A stretch of DNA of 37,112 bases, taken from positions 1-37,112 of the forward strand of contig JAKSAU010000644.1 in NCBI GenBank assembly GCA_022361535.1, read 5' to 3'. The notes below the pieces were generated by a model, which was given only the letters and a program-made list of their open reading frames with translations, made no database searches and was not told the DNA's origin. This stretch comes from Desulfobacterales bacterium. Lineage in GTDB: Bacteria > Desulfobacterota > Desulfobacteria > Desulfobacterales > Desulfobacteraceae. A program made the position numbers and the translations under genes. Positions 1-7,446 of the stretch are shown here, piece by piece. Position 1 is the stretch's first letter. Every line of letters begins with the position of its first letter.

Positions 1-47
1 CTATAAATGATGATCTGTGGTGTGAAAAATTATTTCAACTCTATGAA

Positions 48-92
48 AAGTGATTATTCAACTTTATATTTATTTAAGCTGAATAATCACTT
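48..92. repeat. 13-bp perfect inverted repeat (hairpin)
   Basis: AAGTGATTATTCA at 48-60 is repeated in inverted orientation as TGAATAATCACTT at 80-92, with a 19-nt AT-rich spacer. No U-tract follows on either strand, so it is not a textbook rho-independent terminator. It could be the remnant terminal repeat of a small mobile element, an operator or a transcript-end hairpin. Only the dyad itself is seen. Confidence 0.45.
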
Positions 93-572
93 CTGATATG
101 AGGTGTGACAGGGTGTACTATTAAAAAGAGGAGCAATGTCAGAAGTATTGAGCACAGTTATTGATAACCCTTTGAGGGTTTGATAATAGACACAATGCTA
201 ACTTTGCATTTACTAATTCAGATTGATTCCGTCCTTATGATTCGTAGATAGTGAACTTTGACTCTCGCACATCCTTAATCCAAGATGGATGCTCTATTTT
301 AAGGCGTCTTAAATTTTACAAAGTTTTCGACCAACAGCCTTTTTTCGATGTATTACAAAAAAAGTGCCATGCTTTGTGAAATTAATGAAACCCCCGCCCC
401 ACGAGTTTAAAATAGTCTTTTTTCTGTTTGCATACCATCAGACAATAAGCAATAGTTCCAAATGAACGCTATAATGAAAGATTTAAATTTTGACCCAAAG
501 TACCATTAGTTCTGCCTCTGCCATTGCTCATTTCCCTTGTGGTTATCGTTCGAATATCTGATCGAATTTTAA

Positions 573-958
573 ACTGACAAAAACCAAAGGGGCCTTTCCA
601 AGCCAGGACAGCTTGCTAAAATCATTTTAAATGGGCATCCCGAACGCCAGCAGGAAATGAGTAATGCAGATTCAGAATTGGTCGCTTACAATTTCGCAAC
701 TGGCTATTTTCTTTGAGGGACGGCTGCATTAAAAACTAAGAATTTGGTAGGGAATTACGAAAATATGGTACCAGGATCCCGCTCCAGCAAAAGCCAACTC
801 CTCTGACGTGGCAGATTGAAGGCCCTCTTTTGGAACTGGCTTTTACTTCCGCACGTGCCGGGGCAGTTCCAGGGACTCAACCGATGACACAGATTTTTGA
901 AAACGCCCCAATTGGCAAACACAAGACCTTTTTTTCTCCAATGGAAGCTATGGAGTAG
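573..958 (+). pseudogene. Possible decayed coding stretch
   Basis: Two plus-strand open stretches follow each other in different frames: 573-716 (47 codons, ends TGA) and 740-958 (72 codons, ends TAG). Neither has a convincing start or ribosome-binding site. The second has balanced, protein-like composition, including a segment reading GTQPMTQIFENAPIGKHKTF. This looks more like gene remnants broken by frameshifts and stops than random AT-rich spacer, but I recognise no family. Chance open frames are a real alternative. Confidence 0.18.
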
Positions 959-1024
959 TTCACCGTAAAAGCCTAAGTATCTTCATTTATAATTTTTAAG
1001 AGGATTACATCAATCAAGCCGCTT

Positions 1025-1279
1025 CTAAAATATTTTTTTCAATCGCTTGTACCCTCGTTTTAATTCATCGGCTGCAACATCAAGAGCGGTACCAGTATTT
1101 TCAGCAGTATTTTTAACTTCATCGGCCAGAGGTTTCAATTGGCTTTTGAACTTTTCCCACTTGTCTTCTAACTTCTCATATTCTTCTTTTGCTTCAGCTT
1201 TGGCCAAATGGGCTTTTAATTTAAGCTCATCTCTTAATTGTTCAATTTCGGCTTTAAATTCTTCGATTTTTTGATCCAT
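1025..1279 (-). CDS. Small charged coiled-coil protein (sll1863 stress-family-like)
   Basis: An 84-residue, highly charged, almost entirely helical protein rich in Lys, Glu and Ala, with heptad-like spacing over residues 1-60 (MDQKIEEFKAEIEQLRDELK at the N-terminus). It has no signal peptide or membrane segment, so it is probably cytoplasmic. The ATG at 1279 is chosen because an AAGGTGAG ribosome-binding site lies just upstream; a further in-frame start 45 nt upstream has no such site. It resembles the small coiled-coil proteins annotated as sll1863-type stress-response proteins, but low-complexity helices make that assignment weak. It lies about 190 nt downstream of the universal stress protein on the same strand, which fits a stress-related role. 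Confidence 0.6.
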   Translation of the reverse strand: MDQKIEEFKAEIEQLRDELKLKAHLAKAEAKEEYEKLEDKWEKFKSQLKPLADEVKNTAENTGTALDVAADELKRGYKRLKKIF

Positions 1280-1395
1280 ATTCTCACCTTTATTCTTTAA
1301 GATTATCACAGAATAGTCACCCACTGACTATTAGGAAGTTTCTCCCGTTATAGAAGGAAGTTTTCCAATAAAAAAGTCACCTCAATCTATTTTTC

Positions 1396-1414
1396 TGAAA
1401 AAAGAGTTTTTTCA
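1396..1414 (-). terminator. AT-rich hairpin after the stress-protein gene
   Basis: A perfect 8-bp stem, TGAAAAAA / TTTTTTCA, with a 3-nt loop lies about 56 nt downstream of the universal stress protein stop codon, in the gap before the coiled-coil gene. The stem is A:T only, so it is weak as RNA. It may act as an inefficient or bidirectional terminator between the two genes. Confidence 0.3.
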
Positions 1415-1469
1415 TTTTAACTCAATTGGTTACAGCACGAATTGGGCTACTATTTGTTTTGAGCCATTA

Positions 1470-2432
1470 TTATGGGGATATCGGACATACAAAATCCGCA
1501 GGTTTAATTACCACCACAGAGCAATTTATTCTGTGTAAAATTTCTTCAGCAGTATTTCCAAGTAATAACCCTTTCAAACCTGAGCGAGAAGCTGTTCCCA
1601 TGCAAAGAAGATCTGCATCTATTTCATCCACTCGCTGGGGAATAACAGTTTCAGGTTTTCCTTCAATGACCTCTGTTTTTGGATCGAATTTAATGGCCTG
1701 TTCTTTTCCAAGCGTTTCACGAAAAATCTCCATTCGATTCTTTAACCAATTTTGACGTTCTGAGCGCTCTTTGGCAACCATCTCTTTCAACTCATCTGAA
1801 GGAATTCTTCCCAAACCGTCTGCAAGATAAGAATACCCATACAAGGACCAGGCGTGGACAATATATAGATCTGGGTGAGTCCCAGATATTGCTAAAAGAG
1901 CTAAGTTTAGAATACTGCTATTTAAACGAAAGAGCCATTCGTCATCTGCATCGTAGTCAAGAGCTACGATAGCTCGGTTTGTATGTTCAGTTTCTTTTTG
2001 AGGCTCAATGCTAACGGGACAGGGGCAATACCGCATGAGTCGCATATCAATACTCCCGAGATGTTTTTGGCGAGGTCCATCTTTTGGTTCAGGTGCTTTA
2101 ATCAACAAATCAATATTCTGGCTTTGGACAAAACGTATGATTGAAATTGCCGGGTCACCGACTATAACCTCGATAGAGATTGTAACGCCTTCATGGTCTA
2201 TACTTTCAACCGTCTTGATGAGTTGTTCATTTCGACTTTTAACCAACTGACGTTCTATAGCATTTATGTTTATGTTTGGGCTCGATAAAAGAGTATATGA
2301 ATCATAAGATTCTAAAACACTCATTAGTGTAATTTTAGCATTATATGCTTTTGCTACAGTGATACCTCGTTTGAGAGCGGCCAGATCAGCCTCTTCATTC
2401 ATATATACTATAATATTATTGAGTTGTATCAT
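1470..2432 (-). CDS. Tandem universal stress protein (UspE-type)
   Basis: A 320-residue cytoplasmic protein with two consecutive Usp domains (about 1-145 and 155-312). The N-terminal half opens with the typical beta strand (NNIIVYMNEEADLAALKRG) and contains a GDPAISIIRF segment. The C-terminal half ends with a well-preserved nucleotide-loop motif, GTASRSGLKGLLLGNTAEEI (about 285-304), matching the G-x2-G-x9-G-[S/T] ATP-binding pattern of UspA-fold proteins, followed by VVVIKP. The corresponding loop in the first half is degenerate (HLGSIDMRLMRYCPCPV), as is common in tandem Usp proteins. Two-domain Usp proteins usually support survival under starvation, oxidative or respiratory stress; the exact role here is unknown. 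The start has a GGGAG site 9 nt upstream. Confidence 0.85.
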   Translation of the reverse strand: MIQLNNIIVYMNEEADLAALKRGITVAKAYNAKITLMSVLESYDSYTLLSSPNININAIERQLVKSRNEQLIKTVESIDHEGVTISIEVIVGDPAISIIRFVQSQNIDLLIKAPEPKDGPRQKHLGSIDMRLMRYCPCPVSIEPQKETEHTNRAIVALDYDADDEWLFRLNSSILNLALLAISGTHPDLYIVHAWSLYGYSYLADGLGRIPSDELKEMVAKERSERQNWLKNRMEIFRETLGKEQAIKFDPKTEVIEGKPETVIPQRVDEIDADLLCMGTASRSGLKGLLLGNTAEEILHRINCSVVVIKPADFVCPISP

Positions 2433-2816
2433 TTTTTTAATCTCCCGTTAGATTCTTGCACAATAATTTTTTACTCTTAGTTTTCAATACATATTAAACA
2501 ACCAGGTCATCCTTTATTTAAAGATTCTGGTTACTGCTACTAAATAAAGAAGGTCAAAATTTAATTATTTTATTATGGTATTCTCTTCCAGAAAACTCTT
2601 TTAAAGATGGTACCAAAACTTGTTTTCTATGTGAACATTACCTAGTTCATGTGAAGAGAAAAGGTATAGCTTATACTATTAAATTTATTGCCATTTTTAC
2701 ATATTCCGATTTTCCATATATCAATAAACTACATTCCATATGGAAATGTCACTTTGTTAATGAATACTTAATATCCAGATCCACCTCTTGGGCCTCACTT
2801 TTTTAGACATAGGAAC
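2433..2816. other. Intergenic region upstream of the stress-protein gene
   Basis: This 384-bp gap holds no supported gene. It separates the DUF3047-like gene (stop at 2817) from the universal stress protein and should contain that gene's promoter. It is very AT-rich. Visible dyads are the 12-bp palindrome TTCCATATGGAA at 2734-2745 and GTATA-GCT-TATAC near 2664-2676. Neither matches an operator that I can name. Confidence 0.5.
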
Positions 2817-3533
2817 CTATTTATAGAATCGGATTTCACGAATAAAGGCGGATGCATTCCCTCCATTACTAGCACGCTTAGTGTCTCCTGCAATCGCAAA
2901 ACCTGACACTGCTGGGTTATCGTCTTCTTCTTTGTCAAAATATTCTCTGTATGCTTGCATAAGGTTAAACCGGCTTGTAACCATCTTGCCAGGCTCCGGC
3001 CGATCCACGCAGACATATCTGCCGCTCTTCTTATAATATCGTCCTGTGTATGGGAAATTCATTCGATCGTCACCGTGACATAAATATAAACCTATAAAAT
3101 AAGGGCTGTTTGGGATGAAAAAAGCTCCGCTTGGCATTCTTTCATCGCCCAAAAAAACGATTAGCATAATTGCCTCATTCCTAACCCCTTGCTCATATGA
3201 TGACCCTTTGGGGTAAATGTTTACACCCCAATCAATCTCAACATAAGAAAAATCTGAGATATCCACGGATTCATTCAGCATAATGCCAAATGCCCTCCTT
3301 TCGACCTCAACGTTGAGTCGATCGTTATCACCGGTAAATAAAACTCGGGTTCGATATTTTGCATCTTCTTTAAACTCGAAGCCTTTGCCTGCAAGCCATT
3401 CTCTTTCATCTCCTGTCTTATAATCGTCAAAAGATACTTTATACAAAGGCTTTGAAGAATTTGCTTCGACTATTACAGAAAAGATACACAACCAAAAACA
3501 GAGTAATATGAAGCAATTGATTATTTTTATCAT
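2817..3533 (-). CDS. DUF3047-like exported protein
   Basis: A 238-residue protein with a hydrophobic N-terminal signal peptide (about 1-24, cleavage likely after VEA) and no other membrane segment, so it is probably periplasmic. After the signal the pattern fits the DUF3047 family: a DW-containing beta strand (YVEIDWGVNIYPKG, about 99-112), a region with charged residues around RNEAIMLIVFLGDE, and a C-terminal segment ending SAFIREIRFYK. DUF3047 proteins are beta-rich and of unknown function. It is the last gene of the run that contains the binding protein, FtsX-like permease and LolD-like ATPase, 35 nt downstream of the binding protein, and may be an accessory of that transporter. Family assignment is by eye. 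Confidence 0.6.
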   Translation of the reverse strand: MIKIINCFILLCFWLCIFSVIVEANSSKPLYKVSFDDYKTGDEREWLAGKGFEFKEDAKYRTRVLFTGDNDRLNVEVERRAFGIMLNESVDISDFSYVEIDWGVNIYPKGSSYEQGVRNEAIMLIVFLGDERMPSGAFFIPNSPYFIGLYLCHGDDRMNFPYTGRYYKKSGRYVCVDRPEPGKMVTSRFNLMQAYREYFDKEEDDNPAVSGFAIAGDTKRASNGGNASAFIREIRFYK

Positions 3534-3568
3534 ACTCTGCCCTCCTTTACTGTCTTGGTTTATGACTA

Positions 3569-4462
3569 TTAGTCTATAAATATAGGCTGGAGATTCTTGA
3601 TATTTTGCTGCATTTGAGTTAGAAAATCACCGTCTTCAGGAGGCACTGAGCAAGGAGAAAATACTATACTTGATATACCCATGGAATCCAAAAGCTCTAC
3701 TGTATAGGCCCCTGGAGTGCCTTCCCATATTAGCCATTGAGCCGGATGATCTGGTAATATTTTTTTTAATTCATTTAAATCTGATTTGGATAGGATCTGG
3801 TCAGGTTCCCAGTGTAAACTTTTGATGTTCAGTTTATATGCTCTTGAATAATATTGATATACAGGATGAGAGGCCAATATTGGAATATCTGCTTTAGTCT
3901 TACATAGCTTCTTTAAGTCATCATCCAAGGATTGTAGATCTGCTTTAAGGGACAGGAAATTTCTTTCAAACTGTTCTTTTTTTGATGGCAGTTTCTTAAT
4001 TAATGCGTTCTTAATTGAGTCGGCTTGTTCTATTGACATTTGAAAATCAAGCCATGTCGTAAATGCCAAATTTTCATGGGCATGCTCTCCTGCGCCCCCG
4101 TGACTATGGGTTGTTACCTGATCTGTATAAATATATTTACTCTTTAATTTACGACTGGTATCAACCATCTTTGACGTTGGCAGGCTAGTCTTTTTAATCC
4201 ATTTGGCATAATTTGCACCATTCAAAAGAATGAGATCTGCCCTCTGAAAAGCAAGAATGACCTCAAGGTCAGGATCAGCGTATGCCGGATCTTCGTCTGT
4301 TGGTAAAAGAAAATAAACCTGAGCAGCATCCCCGGCAATCCTTTGTGCAAAATAACTCAATGGATAGTTCACAGCATGAATCTGGATCTTTTTATCACTT
4401 GCATAAACAGAAAACGATGTTGCCACTACGAGCATTACAATAAAAGCCTTAATAAATCTCAT
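3569..4462 (-). CDS. TroA/ZnuA-family metal-binding protein, divergent
   Basis: A 297-residue periplasmic solute-binding protein with a signal peptide ending at YAS (about 22) and the cluster-A9 (TroA/ZnuA) layout. Two usual metal-ligand histidines appear replaced: the DPH-Y-EP position reads DPAYADP (Ala60), and the DPH-x-WLD position reads FTTWLD (Thr135). The third is retained in ASHPVYQYY (His199), and the acidic site near WEGTPGAY is altered. A histidine loop, THSHGGAGEHAH (118-129), could supply alternative ligands. Zn, Mn or another metal may be bound. The neighbouring genes encode an FtsX/MacB-type permease and a LolD-like ATPase, not ZnuB/ZnuC. The ATG at 4462 is preferred to a TTG two codons upstream because AGGAGGG lies 8 nt before it. 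Confidence 0.8.
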   Translation of the reverse strand: MRFIKAFIVMLVVATSFSVYASDKKIQIHAVNYPLSYFAQRIAGDAAQVYFLLPTDEDPAYADPDLEVILAFQRADLILLNGANYAKWIKKTSLPTSKMVDTSRKLKSKYIYTDQVTTHSHGGAGEHAHENLAFTTWLDFQMSIEQADSIKNALIKKLPSKKEQFERNFLSLKADLQSLDDDLKKLCKTKADIPILASHPVYQYYSRAYKLNIKSLHWEPDQILSKSDLNELKKILPDHPAQWLIWEGTPGAYTVELLDSMGISSIVFSPCSVPPEDGDFLTQMQQNIKNLQPIFID

Positions 4463-4491
4463 GTTCAACGCCCTCCTATGAAGATGTCATT

Positions 4492-5673
4492 TTATTTTAT
4501 AAACAATAGACGCACTAAATCTTGAACAATACCGTCCATAAACAACGCCATCATTACACATAAAAAAACACTAACCGTCAGGATGATCAAAATCTCAGCC
4601 ATTATGAGACTTGCAATAGTTTGTCTGCTACAGCCCAATTTAAAAACGGTAACCAATTCTTTTTCTCGTAGCCGCATTGAAAGTGAAAAAACCAAAAACA
4701 AAGACAGTATCATTGCAAAAGCGACAAGGTAGATTAATCCACTTAGAACATTTTTCATTTTAAAGATATTATCCATTAGTCCGCTTATGACGATTGATGG
4801 TACCGCAATTTGAAGAGGAGTATCATCAGACAAAAACCGACCTTGAAGTATTGTGCCGGCCTTTTTACTCTCTGGTAAGGCAATAACCGCACTAACGGGA
4901 TAGCGGTAGGTATTACCATGGAAATGGAATGAATCTCTGTTCTCTTTTGTAATTTCATTGTAGTGGAAAAGCTTTGGGCTTGCAGCAACATTGCCCGGCT
5001 CTCTTTTCAGCACCAATGTGGGGTCTTTGATTTGTGTAACATCCTGATGACCATGCCCCAAGCCTTGAATAACCCAACAAGTTTTGATATCCGTGAAAAC
5101 AGCCAAATCGTCAGCAGAATATGCCGGTGCGAGTACCCCAGTAACTTTCATTTTCAACGGATATGTACCAGCCAGATCAAAAAGGTTCTCAGGGGATGTT
5201 AGCAGATGATCACCCGGCTTAAGATTTTGTTCTTTAGCTACACGTGAACCTATCACACACTCTCCTAAAACTGCTATCTGCCTGCCTTCTTTAATTTCAA
5301 GCTTTCGAAACTCAAAATATTCGAATCCAGTTCCAACTATGGGGTACTGGAGAGTTTTAAAACGGACATACAAAGGAATAGGCCATGCAAGCCCGCTTCC
5401 TTGAACTTTCTCAAATGCTTCCATGGTTGTGAGTTCAGGAACTTCATCACCAAAGTAAAGCGTGTTCATTAAGAGATCCAAAGCACTTCCCTTTTTCCCG
5501 ATAACAAATGGTGTGGCATCGGCTCTTTCCATCAATTGCCGCTGACTTTCCTCCACGATTTTGTTAAGGCAAAGCGGTAGAAACAAGATAAGAGTGATGC
5601 ATATTACAAGAGTAGCAGTTTTTACCTTATGGTACCGGACGTATTGAAAAGCAATATATAGGTAATCCAACAT
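4492..5673 (-). CDS. FtsX/MacB-type ABC transporter permease
   Basis: A 393-residue inner-membrane protein with MacB/LolC-like topology: one N-terminal TM helix (about 18-38), a large periplasmic domain (about 40-300), then three TM helices (about 305-330, 345-370, 372-392). The cytoplasmic stretch LSMRLREKELVTVFKLGCSR matches the FtsX-domain pattern of MacB-like permeases. The periplasmic domain carries two histidine clusters, GLGHGHQD (204-211) and SFHFHGN (248-254), unusual for generic lipoprotein or toxin exporters and suggestive of metal contact. It starts 4 nt after the ATPase stop and lies just upstream of the TroA-like gene, so the three probably form one transporter. The ATG at 5673 is chosen over an earlier start that would overlap the ATPase gene, and it has AGGGG upstream. 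Confidence 0.82.
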   Translation of the reverse strand: MLDYLYIAFQYVRYHKVKTATLVICITLILFLPLCLNKIVEESQRQLMERADATPFVIGKKGSALDLLMNTLYFGDEVPELTTMEAFEKVQGSGLAWPIPLYVRFKTLQYPIVGTGFEYFEFRKLEIKEGRQIAVLGECVIGSRVAKEQNLKPGDHLLTSPENLFDLAGTYPLKMKVTGVLAPAYSADDLAVFTDIKTCWVIQGLGHGHQDVTQIKDPTLVLKREPGNVAASPKLFHYNEITKENRDSFHFHGNTYRYPVSAVIALPESKKAGTILQGRFLSDDTPLQIAVPSIVISGLMDNIFKMKNVLSGLIYLVAFAMILSLFLVFSLSMRLREKELVTVFKLGCSRQTIASLIMAEILIILTVSVFLCVMMALFMDGIVQDLVRLLFIK

Positions 5674-5677
5674 TATT

Positions 5678-6340
5678 TTATTCCCCTGACATAAAATCTC
5701 TAAAGTCAATTACTCGGTCAAACCTGTCCAATAAGTCGTGATCATGTGTAACAGCAACAAGGGTAGCCTGCTTTTCCTCAACCTGCCTGAAAAGCAAATC
5801 TAAAATTTTCGTTTTATTCTCAGGGTCCAAGTTTCCAGTGGCTTCGTCTGCAAGAATCAATTTAGGAGATGTAATCAATGCTCTACAGATTGCAGCCCTT
5901 TGCTTTTGTCCATGGGACAATTTTTCAGGGTATCTTTTAAGCTTGTCTGAAATACCCATTTCAGACGCCAATTTTCGTGCCCTTTCTCTAACACTGCCAT
6001 TTAAAATTAGCGCGTTAGTAACTCGATATGGATGAAGAATATTGTCCATGATATTCAAGTAGTCCAGCAGGGCAAAATCTTGAAAAACAAACCCCATACG
6101 GCTGATTCTGAATTCTCTTCGGCGCGCGTCACTAAGAGAAGATATTTTTTGTTCATTGATCACAATACTACCTTCATTTGGTACACTAATGCCCGAAATT
6201 AAGTTTAACAAAGTAGTTTTGCCTGAACCAGAAGGGCCTATGATGGCTGTTTTCTCCTTCTTCTCAATAGATAAGGTCGGAAGGTTAAATTGAAAATCAC
6301 CTGAAGCATAGGAAAATGTAAGATCGGAGATCTGTATCAT
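5678..6340 (-). CDS. LolD/MacB-like ABC transporter ATPase
   Basis: A 220-residue ATPase with all expected motifs: Walker A GPSGSGKTT (35-43), Q-loop in VFQDFALLDYLNIMDN, Walker B LILADEATGNLD (161-172) and the switch His in VTHD (197-200). The signature is LSHGQKQR (141-148), with His in place of the first Gly of LSGGQ. The EATGNLD Walker B and overall length place it with LolD/FtsE/MacB ATPases that drive FtsX-type permeases. It is followed after 4 nt by that permease. It is cytoplasmic, bound to the permease; in mechanotransmission systems of this type ATP hydrolysis moves the periplasmic domain. The substrate cannot be read from the ATPase. Confidence 0.88.
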   Translation of the reverse strand: MIQISDLTFSYASGDFQFNLPTLSIEKKEKTAIIGPSGSGKTTLLNLISGISVPNEGSIVINEQKISSLSDARRREFRISRMGFVFQDFALLDYLNIMDNILHPYRVTNALILNGSVRERARKLASEMGISDKLKRYPEKLSHGQKQRAAICRALITSPKLILADEATGNLDPENKTKILDLLFRQVEEKQATLVAVTHDHDLLDRFDRVIDFRDFMSGE

Positions 6341-6392
6341 CAGTTTACCTTGTCCGTTTTATTGTAATGTTAAAAGATAGAACCATTTTATC

Positions 6393-6860
6393 CTACTTTA
6401 GAAACTGATTTTTGCTCCAGGCAACCGAAGCAATGACAGCTGCGATAGCAATCCCAAAACCCAAAAGGTTTTCACTGGGGCCAAGCGAGACTGCTTGTTC
6501 AACAAACAAAATTAAAAGTACTAAGGTGGCGATTTTTACCAACGACGCCTTCAAATCAGCTAAGGATTTTGTATCTATCTCTTTTGGCAGCGAAACTTTC
6601 TCATTGATATATAATTTGTAAATCCCTACGGCAATGATCTGTAACCCAAGGCAAATTATGAATAAATCTGTAATTTTCAAAAATTTTACAGCCAAAATTT
6701 TGGTCGAGTTTACTGAAAAGTCAGTTCCTATAAATGCATTATAAATTTCGCATACAGCAGAGAGTGTTGTCATTACATACAAAGTCAAAGCGCATATTAA
6801 AGTCACAATGACAATCACTCCAATAAAATATTGACTCTTTCGAAGTAGAAATTCTAACAT
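6393..6860 (-). CDS. YqhA/UPF0114-family membrane protein
   Basis: A 155-residue integral membrane protein with about four hydrophobic helices (roughly 8-33, 60-85, 108-128, 132-150). The family pattern is visible: FLKITDLFIICLGLQIIAVG (family: FL-x2-ID-x-FL), then a soluble loop with KVSLPKEIDTKSLADLKASL (family: P-x2-L-x4-DLK-x2-L). UPF0114/YqhA proteins have no established biochemical role. It lies between the tetraheme cytochrome gene (95 nt upstream) and the LolD-like ATPase (52 nt downstream), in the same direction, so it may be co-transcribed. Whether it belongs to the electron-transfer module, the transporter or neither is not evident. Confidence 0.8.
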   Translation of the reverse strand: MLEFLLRKSQYFIGVIVIVTLICALTLYVMTTLSAVCEIYNAFIGTDFSVNSTKILAVKFLKITDLFIICLGLQIIAVGIYKLYINEKVSLPKEIDTKSLADLKASLVKIATLVLLILFVEQAVSLGPSENLLGFGIAIAAVIASVAWSKNQFLK

Positions 6861-6955
6861 GTTACCTCTCTGTTTTGAGGCTCCTAAAGCTACAATCTGT
6901 TGTTAAAAAATAGATTCTTTTAAACCTTATAGTCATATTCATTTTTACCATTAGC

Positions 6956-7432
6956 TCATTCTTTATATTGCTTTGTATGGCATGAAATACAGGCCTCAGG
7001 TGCAACCACCAGGTGCTTTTTTTTGTTGTTTTCCTTGTGACACTCCAAGCATAGCGCATGGATGGCATTAGGACGATGCATCAGTTGCTCATCCTTTGCC
7101 ATAGTGTTTTCAGCTGTCGGCCCTCTGACAAGACCTGTGTCATAATGACAGTCGTCACAGGAATAGGATTCTGAAGGATCATATGATTCTATCGGGTCAA
7201 GACTACCATCATGATGACAGTCTCCGCATCCGGCACCATAATCCTGCACATGTTTGTTATGGGTAAAATGGACTGGACCCTGGAACCGGGTTGGATAATC
7301 AACCAAAACTTCACTTGTATCTAATCTACCCTTGAATTCAATTATTTCAGGAATATTCTCGGTGTCTGCATTGGCAAGGGTGGTCACACTGATGATGAAT
7401 AAAACGGTTATTATATCTTCTATCGTTTTCAT
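6956..7432 (-). CDS. Tetraheme cytochrome c3-family protein
   Basis: A 158-residue protein with a signal peptide (cleavage likely after ANA, about 22) and four CxxCH haem-attachment motifs: CGDCH (69-73), CDDCH (92-96), CLECH (128-132) and CISCH (148-152). Histidines in VHFTHNKH (54-61), and others between the motifs, are candidates for distal ligands, giving bis-His low-potential haems as in class III cytochromes. It is therefore a periplasmic electron carrier. It starts 14 nt downstream of the RdhA-like gene and is almost certainly co-translated, so it is the likely electron donor or partner of that enzyme. The ATG at 7432 has a strong AGGGAGGG site; a longer in-frame start would overlap rdhA and hide the signal peptide. 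Confidence 0.88.
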   Translation of the reverse strand: MKTIEDIITVLFIISVTTLANADTENIPEIIEFKGRLDTSEVLVDYPTRFQGPVHFTHNKHVQDYGAGCGDCHHDGSLDPIESYDPSESYSCDDCHYDTGLVRGPTAENTMAKDEQLMHRPNAIHALCLECHKENNKKKHLVVAPEACISCHTKQYKE

Positions 7433-7446
7433 AATTTCCCTCCCTG

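Larger units (their letters stand above)
1..1024. other. Non-coding or decayed region
   Basis: No complete gene is supported here on either strand. The sequence is AT-rich and contains a perfect 13-bp inverted repeat near the left edge, a small dyad (AACCCT-TTG-AGGGTT) near 165-180, and two short plus-strand open stretches without plausible starts at 573-958 (listed separately). It lies downstream of the last minus-strand gene, and the left window edge cuts it, so part of a neighbouring gene's control region could be included. Confidence 0.5.

Noticed and set aside
1426..1755. 109-codon plus-strand frame opposite the universal stress protein gene
   Set aside because: It lies almost wholly within the Usp coding region in antisense, and its sequence matches no family; the Usp frame has clear motifs.
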